Of a DNA stretch of 64,000 nt, positions 17,417-26,309 are shown one piece after another. The notes under the pieces are model-generated. The model was not told the DNA's origin. It saw nothing but the letters and a program-made list of their open reading frames with translations, and did not search any database. Source of the stretch: Nitrososphaerota archaeon (GTDB lineage: Archaea > Thermoproteota > Nitrososphaeria > Nitrososphaerales > UBA183); contig DAHXUN010000007.1 in the NCBI GenBank assembly GCA_027386095.1, positions 1 through 64,000 on the forward strand. The letters are read 5' to 3'. The position numbers and the translations under genes are program-made. Numbering within the stretch: the stretch's first letter is position 1; each line of letters opens with the position of its first letter.

Positions 17417-19030
17417 TTGACTCCTAGACGCGTGGTCTCACTCTTCCTGACCGGCGCCCTCGCCGGCCTGGGAGGGCTCGCATTCAATTTCCTCCTCAGG
17501 CTGGGCGGGGTCGCCCCCTTCCCTCCGGAGTCTGCACTGAGCGTGTTTCTCAGGGTGGTCCCTGCCTCGATCGAGGAACCGATGGTACAGCGGTTCGGGG
17601 ATTTCGCGGGGCAGCTGGGCCTCCTAGTCGCCACCCTGGTCGCGGCTGCAGTCTACGGCTTGGTGGTCCTTCTCTTCGACCTGCTCCTCGCCAAGAAGGT
17701 CTTCGGTCAGCTGAAGAGGTTCGAGGGGATGTTGGTGCTCGGCCTCTTCCCCTGGGCGCTCTTCGGCCTTCTCCTCTTTCCTGTAGACGGAGACGCTCTC
17801 TTCGGAACAACGTCTCCCTACGCCCCGGTGAACGCGGTCTGGGTCTTCCCCCTCGGCCTTCTCCTTGTCCAGGCGGTGTTTGCGCTAATGCTCTCCGCGG
17901 TGTACCATCCACTCGCGACGCTGAAGGCGCCGCCTGGGGGATCAGGCGTTAGAGACACCGGGAGGAGGGAGTTCATCGAGAAGGGCACGGTGCTAGTGCT
18001 GGCGGCTGCCGCCGGAATCGCCGGGCTAGGGGGGTTGGACCAGCTCTTTGCTGCCGACGTGCAGCCGACGGGGACGAGCCAGCCCGTGGACCTTCAGGGC
18101 GCGCCCCCGATCTTCAGTGACCCGAGGCTCACCTCGCTCGTAGACTCCGAGGTGACGCCTAGCAGCAGCTTCTACAGGGTGGCCATAGACGTGATAGACC
18201 CTGTCGTGGACGCGTCTGTTTGGTCCCTCAAGGTGGACGGTCTCGTGAAAGCCCCGAAGTCGTACTCTCTGCAGGACCTTACCCGCCTACCCCAGACCAG
18301 CCAGTACACCACCCTTGAATGCGTGAGCAACGAGCTGAACGGGGACCTGATTGGGAACGCGAATTGGACAGGGGTGAAGATCTCTGACCTGGTGGCCGAC
18401 GCCGGAGGGGTCGGCCCCGGAGCGACGTATGTCGTCTTCTATTCGGTCGACGGGTACAGCGTGGGAATCCCCCTGGCCAGGGCTCTGATGCCCGACAGCC
18501 TGGCCGCCTACGGCATGAACAGCCAGGACCTCCCGGTCCGCCACGGCTACCCCCTCAGGGGGCTGATCCCCGGGCTGTATGGGATGATGAGCGCGAAGTG
18601 GGTGGAAAGGATCTCTGTCGTTGGCTCAGTCTACGAGGGTTACTGGCAGACCAGGGGGTGGACCAACACTGCCACTGTGCACAGCCAGGCGTTCATCATC
18701 CCGCTCCCCCCGGCCCAGGCGAGCCTCTCCAAGTACGGAGGCTCGATAATCCTGGCAGGATACGCCTTCGCCGGAGACAGGGGAATTTCAAAGGTGGAAG
18801 TCAGCTTCGACAACGGCCGAACGTGGGAAGAGGCACAGGTCAAGCCCCCGATCTCTGACATCACCTGGGCGCTCTGGGCGTACGAGTGGAAGCCAGGGTC
18901 GGCTGGAGAGTACTCTGTGCTAGCCAGGGCCGTCGACGCGGCAGGGAAGGTGCAGACTTCTTCTGGGGAAGGCACCTACCCAAACGGTGCGACGGGTTAC
19001 GTCAACGCGTTGGTACAGATATTCGATTGA
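17417..19030 (+). CDS. Membrane-anchored sulfite-oxidase-family molybdopterin oxidoreductase
   Basis: 537 residues, TTG start. The first ~170 residues hold four membrane helices. Then comes GRREFIEKG (182-190) with a hydrophobic stretch, which looks like an internal twin-arginine motif. The rest is the catalytic part. It contains the sulfite-oxidase-type molybdopterin domain with TTLECVSNELNG (Cys302 is the expected Mo ligand) and the C-terminal Ig-like dimerisation domain (KVEVSFDNGRTWEEA, WALWAYEW). The enzyme probably acts outside the membrane on sulfite or another oxo-substrate. The fusion to a multi-helix membrane domain is unusual; it may replace a separate cytochrome subunit. The partner is not seen. 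Confidence 0.8.
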   Translation: MTPRRVVSLFLTGALAGLGGLAFNFLLRLGGVAPFPPESALSVFLRVVPASIEEPMVQRFGDFAGQLGLLVATLVAAAVYGLVVLLFDLLLAKKVFGQLKRFEGMLVLGLFPWALFGLLLFPVDGDALFGTTSPYAPVNAVWVFPLGLLLVQAVFALMLSAVYHPLATLKAPPGGSGVRDTGRREFIEKGTVLVLAAAAGIAGLGGLDQLFAADVQPTGTSQPVDLQGAPPIFSDPRLTSLVDSEVTPSSSFYRVAIDVIDPVVDASVWSLKVDGLVKAPKSYSLQDLTRLPQTSQYTTLECVSNELNGDLIGNANWTGVKISDLVADAGGVGPGATYVVFYSVDGYSVGIPLARALMPDSLAAYGMNSQDLPVRHGYPLRGLIPGLYGMMSAKWVERISVVGSVYEGYWQTRGWTNTATVHSQAFIIPLPPAQASLSKYGGSIILAGYAFAGDRGISKVEVSFDNGRTWEEAQVKPPISDITWALWAYEWKPGSAGEYSVLARAVDAAGKVQTSSGEGTYPNGATGYVNALVQIFD

Positions 19031-19134
19031 GGAGGTATCGACAGCCGAGGCCGTCCCCAGGCCCTGACGACCGAGGGAGAAGATGGCACGTTGTGGACGC
19101 ACGTTAATTAGGGCTCGCCGCCCGTGGTCTTGCC

Positions 19135-19560
19135 ATGCCTACAAATTGGGAAAAGACAGGAAAGACGAAGGCGCCGATTTCAAAGGTCATCGACTTCTAC
19201 ATGCACCCAGGGAACCTTCCCAAAGTGCACCCCAACTTCGTCAAAGAGGTGAAAGTCCTCGGCAACGAGGGGGGAGTCATGAAGATCGAGCAGCATGCAG
19301 CCATGATGGGGAAGAAAATCAGGTCCATCAACACCCTGGCCTTCGACGTCGCCACGAGGACATTCCACGTGGACACCCTGGAAGGAGACGGCAAGGGGAG
19401 CAAGGTCACCATGGGCCTCAGGGAGGCAATCGATGGTACTGAAGTCAAGTACTCGGCGAGCATGGAACTGGGAATGCTGGGTCTGTTCGCGAAGGGGCCC
19501 GCCAAGGGACAGTTTGAGCGGACGGTCGACGAGGATATGGCCGCGATGGATGCACTCTAG
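19135..19560 (+). CDS. SRPBCC-fold protein
   Basis: 141 residues. The pattern fits the START/Bet v1-like SRPBCC superfamily: KTKAPISKVIDFYMHPGNLP (N-terminal strand and helix), central antiparallel strands, and a long C-terminal helix (GPAKGQFERTVDEDMAAMD). Such proteins bind hydrophobic ligands in a deep cavity; the ligand here is unknown. A TATA-like GTTAATTAG at 19104-19112 about 25-30 bp before ATG 19135 suggests a leaderless transcript. Confidence 0.75.
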   Translation: MPTNWEKTGKTKAPISKVIDFYMHPGNLPKVHPNFVKEVKVLGNEGGVMKIEQHAAMMGKKIRSINTLAFDVATRTFHVDTLEGDGKGSKVTMGLREAIDGTEVKYSASMELGMLGLFAKGPAKGQFERTVDEDMAAMDAL

Positions 19561-19696
19561 CGCCGTCAGCTCCTCTTGCCCGGTCTGGCCTCGCGGAGCA
19601 GCGAATGCCTGGCTGAACAGCCTCAGGGCCCCGATGCTACGCTGACGCAGTCGACACCCTACGGTCGGGTGCTGCGCTGGAAGGCTCTTTGTGGCC

Positions 19697-19873
19697 TTAC
19701 CTTCGTCGGCCTACCCACACGGGCATCCGCTTAGCCGTACAGTTACCGCAGTAGGTCTTCATCGCCCTGCTCCCTTCATCAAAGATTGTAGTAGAGTGCG
19801 ACATGCACACTAGCGCCGCGCACTCCGCGCATGATGCGACCGCATGACCCTTGCAAACCGAGCATCTTGCCAT
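19697..19873 (-). CDS. Small zinc-finger protein
   Basis: 58 residues from ATG 19873, preceded by a GGGGGTG ribosome site. Two CxxC-type pairs (CSVCKGH, CAECAALVCMSH) and a third pair CGNC make a cross-brace-like zinc module, similar to a B-box/ring-like small finger. Function unknown. Isolated from neighbours. Confidence 0.65.
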   Translation of the reverse strand: MARCSVCKGHAVASCAECAALVCMSHSTTIFDEGSRAMKTYCGNCTAKRMPVWVGRRR

Positions 19874-20008
19874 TCGTTCACCCCCAATTTCTCTGCGTCC
19901 AACAAGCACGGCTCAGGCTTCGAATCAGAGGTTTCACTTCGGAGCTATGAGCAGGTGCAGGCCAGGCGCAGATTATTCTAGGCCTTGACCAGTTAATAAA
20001 CAGGACGC

Positions 20009-20272
20009 TCAGATTGGGAGCTTGACATCTCCGGGAAAGACTGGAATCCCCTCGGCCTCCAGCCTCCGGGAGGCTCCATCCGCACTTTCGGACGGGATCC
20101 AGGCGCTCATCGCCTTCGAGTTCCCCTCGCCGTCACATATTACCAGGGCGGCGGTGGCGTTCTTCCCCCTGACCACTTTGTTCATCATTTCTTCCCCGAC
20201 AGGGGTCCACTCTGCGACGCCGAGCTTCAGGATGAGCATCGGGTAGGAGGGGCCGGCGACCTTCTGCAGCAC
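20009..20272 (-). CDS. Unrecognised 87-residue protein
   Basis: GTG start 20272. It sits in the same frame as the EamA gene upstream, whose stop is at 20333-20335. The sequence AALVICDGEGNSKAMSAWIP then LEAEGIPVFPGDVKLPI has an alpha/beta character. No confident family. Probably co-transcribed with the transporter; the real start could lie a little upstream. Confidence 0.5.
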   Translation of the reverse strand: MLQKVAGPSYPMLILKLGVAEWTPVGEEMMNKVVRGKNATAALVICDGEGNSKAMSAWIPSESADGASRRLEAEGIPVFPGDVKLPI

Positions 20273-20332
20273 AGCCAGCGCCCGGTTGACTCGCCGTCTC
20301 CCCTCCTGGACGGCGGCGAAGTACTCCAGCGC

Positions 20333-21220
20333 CTAGGCCCCCAGATACAGCAGAACGAAGACGCCCAGCAGGGACAAGACCACTCCGATTATCTGGTTGG
20401 GTTCGAGCCTCTCCTTCAGTAACACTAGCCCATATCCCCCGGCCACTGCTCCTCCCATCCCGGATAATGCCGTGACCACAGGGAGCGACCCGCCGGGGAC
20501 CGAGATGCCATACGTCAAGGAAAGGAAGCCGATTGCCTCCAACACGCCCATGGCGATTATTCCTCTCGAGAAGACCCCCTTCATGGGCCTGGCGCTCTGC
20601 TTGAGGGCCGGAGCCAGCGCGAACCCCATCGCTATCCCCACAATCCGAAGGATCATGACCGGGATCACGACGCTCACCACCGGAGCTGCGTAGCCCACCC
20701 CCACGTAGACGAAGCCGAAGAAGAGAGAGGCGGCCGCGGCGGGGATGAAGCCCACCGTGAGACCTGCGGATCCTTTCCCGGCGATGGACCGTTTTATCTC
20801 TGAAAACTTCGTTGACGTCAGGATCACCCCCGTGATTATCCCAGCTATGGCGAGAATCTCCATGGACTGAAGGACGGTGCCCAGGATGACGATCGAGAGT
20901 ATCGTTGTGATGGCAGGATAGGTGTAGGCCACAGGCGCGACGACTGAGACGACACCCTTGTGGAACGCGCGGTAGAGGAAGCTGAAGGCGACGAAGTTCA
21001 GGATTCCTGCGACCACGAGCACGGCCGTGGGGAAGAGCGGAGCCTTGAGTCCGGGGCTGAGGACGGGTGTGATGGCGACAAGCACGATGAAAGTCACCAG
21101 CATTGAATATACCAGGGTCCTGTAGTACCCGATCCTCTCCGATTGTCCCCTGGACAAGTAGTCGCCGGTCCCCCAGCACAGGGCGGTTGCCAGTCCGGCG
21201 ATGACCGATAGATTCGCCAA
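20333..21220 (-). CDS. EamA/DMT-family membrane transporter
   Basis: About 295 residues from TTG 21220. The longer form reaching 21367 has a low-complexity Arg/Pro-rich start antisense to the next gene and is unlikely. There are ten hydrophobic helices in two five-helix halves, with GLATALCWGTGDYLS in the first and GISVPGGSLPVVTALSGMGG near the end, typical of EamA (drug/metabolite transporter) proteins. Substrate unknown. Divergent from the LLM oxidoreductase. Confidence 0.85.
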   Translation of the reverse strand: MANLSVIAGLATALCWGTGDYLSRGQSERIGYYRTLVYSMLVTFIVLVAITPVLSPGLKAPLFPTAVLVVAGILNFVAFSFLYRAFHKGVVSVVAPVAYTYPAITTILSIVILGTVLQSMEILAIAGIITGVILTSTKFSEIKRSIAGKGSAGLTVGFIPAAAASLFFGFVYVGVGYAAPVVSVVIPVMILRIVGIAMGFALAPALKQSARPMKGVFSRGIIAMGVLEAIGFLSLTYGISVPGGSLPVVTALSGMGGAVAGGYGLVLLKERLEPNQIIGVVLSLLGVFVLLYLGA

Positions 21221-21279
21221 GCGATGCAGCCGGCCCCATTGGTCCGGCTTTAAGAAGCGCGCTCGGGCGGTGCTCTCCG

Positions 21280-22287
21280 TTGAAGATAGACGCCGAGGTG
21301 GCAGTGGGCGAGCCGATGGAGGCGGCCGAGCTCTCGAGGAAGGCCGAGGAGTACGGCTTCGACGCATTCTGGGCGAACGAGACGAAGCATGACCCGTTCG
21401 TGCTGCTGGCTCTCGCTGCCGCTGCCACCACGCGGATAGGGCTGGGTACTTCGATAGCCCTGGCGTTCACGAGGAGCCCCACGACCATGGCATACACAGC
21501 GTGGGACCTGCAGAGCACCTCCGGAGGCAGGCTCATGCTGGGGTTGGGAAGCCAGGTCAAGGGTCACATCGAGCGGCGGTTTGGGATGAAGTGGGATCCA
21601 CCCGCCCCGAAGATGAGGGAGTACGTGTTGGCACTGAGGTCTGTGTGGAAGAGCTGGCAGGGTGGGACCAAGCTGGACTTCCAGGGGAGGTTCTACACCC
21701 TCGACCTCATGACGCCGTTCTTCACCCCGGGCCCGATCAGGGACCCCACCATCCCGGTGCTGGTGGCCGGGGTCAACGGGATGATGTGCAGGGTAGCTGG
21801 AGCGGTCGCGGATGGCCTCCACGTGCACCCTCTCCACACGGTCAGGTACCTCCGCGAGGTCATCGAGCCAGCGCTGTCAGCGGGCTTAGCCCAGGCAGGG
21901 AGGAGCAGGACGGAAGTTCAGGTGGCAGCGTCCGTGTTCGCCGCTGTGGGGGACAATGAGGAAGAGATTGCCGCGGTGAGGGAAGCGTACAGGGGGCAGA
22001 TCGCATTCTATGCGTCCACCCGGAGCTATAGGAGGGTGATGGAGCTTCACCACTGGGAAGACGTTGCCGAAAGGCTTCATGTCCTCTCCGTGAACGGAGA
22101 GTGGCGCAGGATGGCCTCCGAGGTGGGGGACGACATGCTGGCCGAGTTCGTTGTGGAGGGGACGTGGCGGGAGGTGGGGGGAGAGATCCAGAACAAGTAT
22201 CGTGGTATCCTGGACAGGGCGAGGGTGTACCTGCCCTTCGATGGAGACCCGAGATGGGCAGACGTGGCGCGTGGGTTCAGAGCCTGA
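21280..22287 (+). CDS. LLM-class (luciferase-like) F420-dependent oxidoreductase
   Basis: 335 residues, TTG start. TIM-barrel flavin/F420 enzyme with AAELSRKAEEYGFDAFWANE, TTRIGLGTSIALAFTRSPTT, SGGRLMLGLGSQVKGHIERR and DPTIPVLVAGVNGMMCRVAG, which are standard LLM motifs. In archaea these usually use coenzyme F420. Substrate unknown. The 3' end overlaps the convergent O-methyltransferase by 11 bp. Confidence 0.9.
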   Translation: MKIDAEVAVGEPMEAAELSRKAEEYGFDAFWANETKHDPFVLLALAAAATTRIGLGTSIALAFTRSPTTMAYTAWDLQSTSGGRLMLGLGSQVKGHIERRFGMKWDPPAPKMREYVLALRSVWKSWQGGTKLDFQGRFYTLDLMTPFFTPGPIRDPTIPVLVAGVNGMMCRVAGAVADGLHVHPLHTVRYLREVIEPALSAGLAQAGRSRTEVQVAASVFAAVGDNEEEIAAVREAYRGQIAFYASTRSYRRVMELHHWEDVAERLHVLSVNGEWRRMASEVGDDMLAEFVVEGTWREVGGEIQNKYRGILDRARVYLPFDGDPRWADVARGFRA

Positions 22288-22891
22288 TGCTTATCTCGAC
22301 CGCGTCCCCCTCGTCCGCCCCCCAGTTCGATGGAGCATCCCTGCAGGCACTCGAATACGCCCCCGATCTCCGCACGTAGTCGAGGTAGGGCTTCACTTCT
22401 ACTGAGTGGGACTTCACGTTGTCCGCTACCACCACGCTCCCGGCATGGAGGAGCCTCTCGACCGACTTCAGATAGGCGAGATAGTCGACCTTCACAGCGT
22501 CGAGGAAGACCATGTCGAAGCTCCCAGCGAGGGTGGGAAGGACGAATCGAGCATCCCCCACGATTACTTCGATGTAGCCTTGGAGACCCGCTTTCTCGAA
22601 GTTCGCCCTGGCTGTCAGCGCCATCTCCTCGCTGATCTCTACGCAGGTGAGCTTCTGGCCTGGCTTTAGGTGCCTAGCCATCCTGATGGCGCTGTAGCCG
22701 ACGTTGGTTCCCACCTCGAGTATGGATGACGGCTTGCGGCTCTCTATCACCTCATCGAGTATGGCCCCTCTCTTGGGTCCGATTATCGGCCACCCCCGGC
22801 GGGGGGCGGCCGCCTCTATGGATTCGAGCACCAGCTCTGGTTTCATGAGCGAACTCTTGCCCCGGACCGGTGTAAGCCTATCGGGGGTCAT
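22277..22891 (-). CDS. O-methyltransferase (class I SAM-dependent)
   Basis: 204 residues. Motif I is SILEVGTNVGYSAIRMA, the post-I acidic residue is in LTCVEISEEM, and the metal/SAM motif is FDMVFLDAVKVDYLAYL. VVADNVKSHSVEVKPYLDYV matches the catechol O-methyltransferase family (motif VVADN). Probably methylates a catechol-like or small-molecule hydroxyl, with Mg. Confidence 0.85.
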   Translation of the reverse strand: MTPDRLTPVRGKSSLMKPELVLESIEAAAPRRGWPIIGPKRGAILDEVIESRKPSSILEVGTNVGYSAIRMARHLKPGQKLTCVEISEEMALTARANFEKAGLQGYIEVIVGDARFVLPTLAGSFDMVFLDAVKVDYLAYLKSVERLLHAGSVVVADNVKSHSVEVKPYLDYVRRSGAYSSACRDAPSNWGADEGDAVEISIRL

Positions 22892-22939
22892 TCCAAGACA
22901 AGCTTTTATTAGCGGAAACGCAGGTTTTCGCCGGTTTCC

Positions 22940-23284
22940 ATGTCATCAGAGCAGGTTGATGTAAAGGAGGTTCAGAGACAGGTCTCGAAAATAGTCGACC
23001 CTGAAATCGGAATGCCAATCGTTGAGATGAACCTCATCGACAAGCTAGACATCAAAGACGGGAACGTGGACGTCGAGTACCATGCGACCACCCAGTTCTG
23101 CCCGCCTGTGTTCGCGTTGAAGATCTCCCAGGACCTGAAGGACAACCTCGCGCAGGTGAAGGGAGTGAAGTCGGTGAAGGTGATAGTGACAGGGCACTAC
23201 TTCGCCGACGCCATCAACAGACAAGTGAACAAGCAGCAACCTGGCCCCGAGGCAGCCCCGGCCGAGCAGGCTACCAAGCAATAG
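22940..23284 (+). CDS. DUF59/MIP18-family Fe-S assembly protein
   Basis: 114 residues. VSKIVDPEIGMPIVEMNLID and the Cys-containing TTQFCPPV match the DUF59 (PaaD/SufT/MIP18) domain, whose members help mature Fe-S proteins. A TATA-like CTTTTATT at 22903-22910 lies about 30 bp before the ATG. The C-terminal tail is Pro/Ala/Gln-rich. Confidence 0.85.
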   Translation: MSSEQVDVKEVQRQVSKIVDPEIGMPIVEMNLIDKLDIKDGNVDVEYHATTQFCPPVFALKISQDLKDNLAQVKGVKSVKVIVTGHYFADAINRQVNKQQPGPEAAPAEQATKQ

Positions 23285-23905
23285 TCAGAGAAGCGTAAGG
23301 GCGGCCGAGAGGGCACCGAGCCTAGCTGTGGTTTCGTCCGCCGCGCCGCAAAGAATCACCACGTCTCCATCCCCGGGCGCCAGTTCGGACCTGAGGACCC
23401 GCCAGACGGGCCCCGGGAAGTCCCTCTCGCAGTCAGGCGAGTTTCCAGGAATTGCAAACTTCCCGTCCTTGATCACGTATGTAGTAGCTCCGGTCGCCCC
23501 TATCCTGATTGCGGAGTCGCGTTGGTCAAGCCCGTTGGCGGCAGGACCGCCGGGGGGCCGTACTAGGACAGCGACCTGAGACCTGCCGACCCCGACCTGG
23601 GAGTCACTCACCGCCACCATCGATGGGATGTTCTTCAGAATGGAGGCGTGTAGCCGCCTGCCCGAAGGCGTGAGATGGCAGCCCAGCGTGTCAGCCTCCA
23701 CATAGCCCGCCTGTGAAAACTTCTTCAGAACGGTCCGCATCGACCCTTCGCCTAGATTCAAGCTTCTCGCCAGCGCTTGCCTTCCGATCTCCCCGGCGGC
23801 CCCGATGGTGAGGAATGCCAGTAGGGCGTGCTCCTTGCTGAACACGGGCGAGGGGCCCTGCTCTTTCCTCTCCACGAGCCCGAGCAAGGTCGAAACCGCG
23901 GTCAT
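23285..23905 (-). CDS. HTH regulator with DUF4443-like C-terminal domain
   Basis: 206 residues. The N-terminal winged helix has ALARSLNLGEGSMRTVLKKF followed by a wing (LTPSGRRLHASI). The C-terminal ~110 residues (SQVAVLVRPP, SAIRIGATGATTYVIKDGKF, GDGDVVILCGAADE) look like a ligand-sensing domain of the archaeal DUF4443 type. The family name is from memory. Its stop is directly adjacent to that of the DUF59 gene. Confidence 0.7.
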   Translation of the reverse strand: MTAVSTLLGLVERKEQGPSPVFSKEHALLAFLTIGAAGEIGRQALARSLNLGEGSMRTVLKKFSQAGYVEADTLGCHLTPSGRRLHASILKNIPSMVAVSDSQVGVGRSQVAVLVRPPGGPAANGLDQRDSAIRIGATGATTYVIKDGKFAIPGNSPDCERDFPGPVWRVLRSELAPGDGDVVILCGAADETTARLGALSAALTLL

Positions 23906-24007
23906 CCTGCGTCGCTCGGCCTTTGGTTCTCTATAACCAGTTCTTTGCTCTGTAGATTTGGGTGACCGGTGCGCTTAAATGTAGATGGTTGGATAATCCA
24001 TCCAGCC

Positions 24008-24601
24008 ATGGAGCACAGAGACACCGCTGCGGTCGCTGTGTTCACTGCGCTGATTATCGGGTCTGACTTCGCCCTCTACCCTCTCCCCAACGTCAAACTC
24101 CTGGACATGGCGGTATTCGTGGCAGCCTTTGTCTTCGGCCCCAAGGTCGGAGCCGCAGTGGCAGTCCTCTCTGAAACGACCTGGGGGTTCGTCAGCCCGG
24201 CGGGGAGCGCTGGGGCCATCCTGCCCTTTCTGGTGGCGGGCGAGCTGCTGTTCGTGCTGGCGGGTTACGTGGCATCGAGGTGGGGCGGCCCAGGCGGCGT
24301 GGCGGCGGTCTCGACCAGGAATCTCTTCTTCGGTGGACTGCTGGCGATATGCGCCTTCCTCTGGGACTTTGAGACGAACATCGTGACGGGGCTCCTGGGA
24401 GGCGCAAGGACCGTCCCTGCCCTTATGGCGTACGAAATCCTCGGAATCCCATTCATGATACTGCACGAGTTCAGCGACTTCCTGCTCGGAGCCCTCGTCG
24501 CCCCTCCGGTCATTGTGTACGCCTGGCGCACCCTGGCCCGGAGTTCCGACGCGGTGGGGATGGCGCGGAGAGGACGGATTCCGCCGACGGGAGGTAGATG
24601 A
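24008..24601 (+). CDS. ECF-transporter S-component-like membrane protein
   Basis: 197 residues from ATG 24008. Six hydrophobic segments, with LLDMAVFVAAFVFGPKVGAA and the ETTWGFVSPAGSAGA loop, resemble substrate-binding S components of ECF vitamin transporters. It precedes by 6 bp a secreted DUF4430-like protein, a pairing known for cobalamin-type uptake (inference). No EcfA/EcfT genes are in the window. Confidence 0.65.
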   Translation: MEHRDTAAVAVFTALIIGSDFALYPLPNVKLLDMAVFVAAFVFGPKVGAAVAVLSETTWGFVSPAGSAGAILPFLVAGELLFVLAGYVASRWGGPGGVAAVSTRNLFFGGLLAICAFLWDFETNIVTGLLGGARTVPALMAYEILGIPFMILHEFSDFLLGALVAPPVIVYAWRTLARSSDAVGMARRGRIPPTGGR

Positions 24602-24607
24602 TTTAGC

Positions 24608-25297
24608 GTGGATCAGAGGGGCTCGGCCTCCCGCATGCTTGTCGTCTTTGTCGCTGTCCTGCTCATGGTGTCGAGCGTGGGAGCGTACTACTACTACCAG
24701 GATCAGCAGCAGGCCCAAGCCAACAAGACATACACGAGCGAACTGAATGCGGCCCTGAACAGCTACAGGGCGCTTTCGGAGAGCTACAACTCCAGCCTGC
24801 AGGACTACAACAGGACCCTCAACCTGCTGGCCGCCGCCGTTGCCAACCTGAACACGAGCACCTCGGCGTACAAGAACGCCAGCTCTGCCCTCGCTTCCCT
24901 CTGGACGGCATATCAGGTCCTTGCCCGTGAAAGCGGCAGGAGTGCCCCATCGTACGAGTTGAACATGCTTGTGGACTACGGGAACGGCACGCGCGTCTGG
25001 TACAACGACACCAGGGCGCAGCCAGGGTGGAACGGCTACCTGGTCACGCTGGTGCTGCTGAACGGGGACGTGCAGGCAACCTGGTATCCTCAGTATGGAG
25101 AGCACTATGTGACGGGGATCGGCGGCGTATCTGACACGCAGAGCAAGTTCTGGTTCCTCCTCACATACAATCAGACCGCTTCGTGGCAGGTGGCCCAGGT
25201 CGGCGCAGACCAGATTCATGTCTTCAACGGGACGACCTTCGCCTGGGTCTACTGCGCGGAGAACGCGGCCTACGGCCCTGCCTGTCCTCTGCCGTAG
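24608..25297 (+). CDS. Secreted DUF4430-like protein
   Basis: 229 residues, GTG start. Signal anchor at residues 10-27 (LVVFVAVLLMVSSVGAYYYY). A helical, Asn/Ser-rich region (about 40-110) is probably a coiled-coil stalk with many N-glycosylation sequons. The C-terminal domain (NGYLVTLVLLNGDVQATWYP, SKFWFLLTYNQTASW, GTTFAWVY) resembles DUF4430 (transcobalamin C-terminal-like). Likely captures a small ligand outside the cell for the S component encoded just upstream. Confidence 0.65.
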   Translation: MDQRGSASRMLVVFVAVLLMVSSVGAYYYYQDQQQAQANKTYTSELNAALNSYRALSESYNSSLQDYNRTLNLLAAAVANLNTSTSAYKNASSALASLWTAYQVLARESGRSAPSYELNMLVDYGNGTRVWYNDTRAQPGWNGYLVTLVLLNGDVQATWYPQYGEHYVTGIGGVSDTQSKFWFLLTYNQTASWQVAQVGADQIHVFNGTTFAWVYCAENAAYGPACPLP

Positions 25298-25957
25298 TCA
25301 GCCTGGGAGGATGTCTGCGAAACAGAACCCGTCTCTGAGCACCACCTCTCCCTTCCTGACTGGGATCTCATCCTCGAATATCGGTCCGCCGTATACGAAG
25401 GTGTGGAACTCGCCGTTCTCACCGCATGGGTCCACAGAAGGTGGAAGGTCAGAGAGGAATGATTCGTCGAACTCCCTGCCGCAGTAGTTCGCGCTGAGAG
25501 CTTTCGGATCAACGGTGCACACGACGGCTTTGAATCCGTCTTTGACGAACTGCGCGGCCAGCTCCTGAGTGTCCCTCTTCCACAGGGGGAATACCCCTTG
25601 CATCTCCGCCTTCAGCAGTTCCTCCTCTCGGAAGCGGCGTATGTCTTCGAGGAAGAGGTCGCCGAAGACGATGTGGCTAACACCGTTGGCGCGGTGCCGG
25701 AGCATTGCCCTTCGCATCGCCGAGGAGTATTCGGCGTTGGACGCCCCCTTCGTGATCCAGACCTCGTCGAGGGGGAGCCGCAGGCTCAGCGCCTGCTTCG
25801 TGAGTAGCTCCCTCCGTACCCCGTGCATGCTGACCCTGTCGTAGTCGGTCGTCAGAGTGGTGAGGAGGCATACTATTTTCAGGCCTTCGGCCCTCAACGC
25901 CTCCCGCAAAGCGAGTGAGCTGTCCTTCCCTCCGCTCCATGAAACAATCGCCCTCAC
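25298..25957 (-). CDS. Diphthamide-ligase-like PP-loop ATPase (Dph6/DUF71 family)
   Basis: About 219 residues from GTG 25957. The longer TTG start at 26005 lies within the probable TATA box (GGTTTAAGC, minus strand, ~25990-25999) and is unlikely. PP-loop SWSGGKDSSLALREAL, the conserved YDRVSMHGVRRELL, and the C-terminal CGENGEFHTFVYGGPIF are diagnostic. Dph6 amidates diphthine on elongation factor 2. Some relatives act in other ATP-dependent amidations, so the exact role is inferred. Confidence 0.85.
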   Translation of the reverse strand: MRAIVSWSGGKDSSLALREALRAEGLKIVCLLTTLTTDYDRVSMHGVRRELLTKQALSLRLPLDEVWITKGASNAEYSSAMRRAMLRHRANGVSHIVFGDLFLEDIRRFREEELLKAEMQGVFPLWKRDTQELAAQFVKDGFKAVVCTVDPKALSANYCGREFDESFLSDLPPSVDPCGENGEFHTFVYGGPIFEDEIPVRKGEVVLRDGFCFADILPG

Positions 25958-26276
25958 TCCGGACAAACCAGTGCCACTGATGTTCTTGGTGCTTAAACCT
26001 GCCAATTCATAGCGGCAGCGGTCCTACCTTTGGCGGCGCGGGTGAGGTCCGGGCTGATGAGGCAGAAACGCCCCTGGCCTTGGTTCGCCCACGGACCAGG
26101 TTCCACTTAACCGATGGAGAACAGGGAAGGCGGTCCCCTGAACCTGGTTCCCTTCGGGCCGTCGAGCCTTATGTGCCTGCGTCTGTTCATGACAGACACA
26201 ACAGTTCGATTCCCAGTTGAACGGAGAAATCAATGATTGCTGACTAAAGGCTCAACTGACAACGACAGGTTTGATT

Positions 26277-26299
26277 GCTTAAGTGGGGCGAGGCCCCAC
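26277..26299 (+). promoter_or_regulatory. TATA-like box plus 7-bp inverted repeat at the transcription start
   Basis: GCTTAAGTGG (26277-26286) sits about 25-30 bp before ATG 26310. Overlapping its end, GTGGGGC (26283-26289) and GCCCCAC (26293-26299) form a perfect inverted repeat around GAG, at the place where transcription should begin. It could be an operator for the metalloprotease-like gene. Confidence 0.45.
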
Positions 26300-26309
26300 C
26301 GGACATTCG

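Noticed and set aside
23975..25219. 414-codon minus frame opposite the S-component and DUF4430 genes
   Set aside because: Both + strand genes show signal, membrane and domain features; the minus frame is His/Arg/Gly-rich without any.
26006..26276. Possible box C/D-like or tRNA-like elements in the gap (TGATGA and CTGA words)
   Set aside because: Spacing and terminal stem do not fit a C/D RNA, and no T-arm motif is present.
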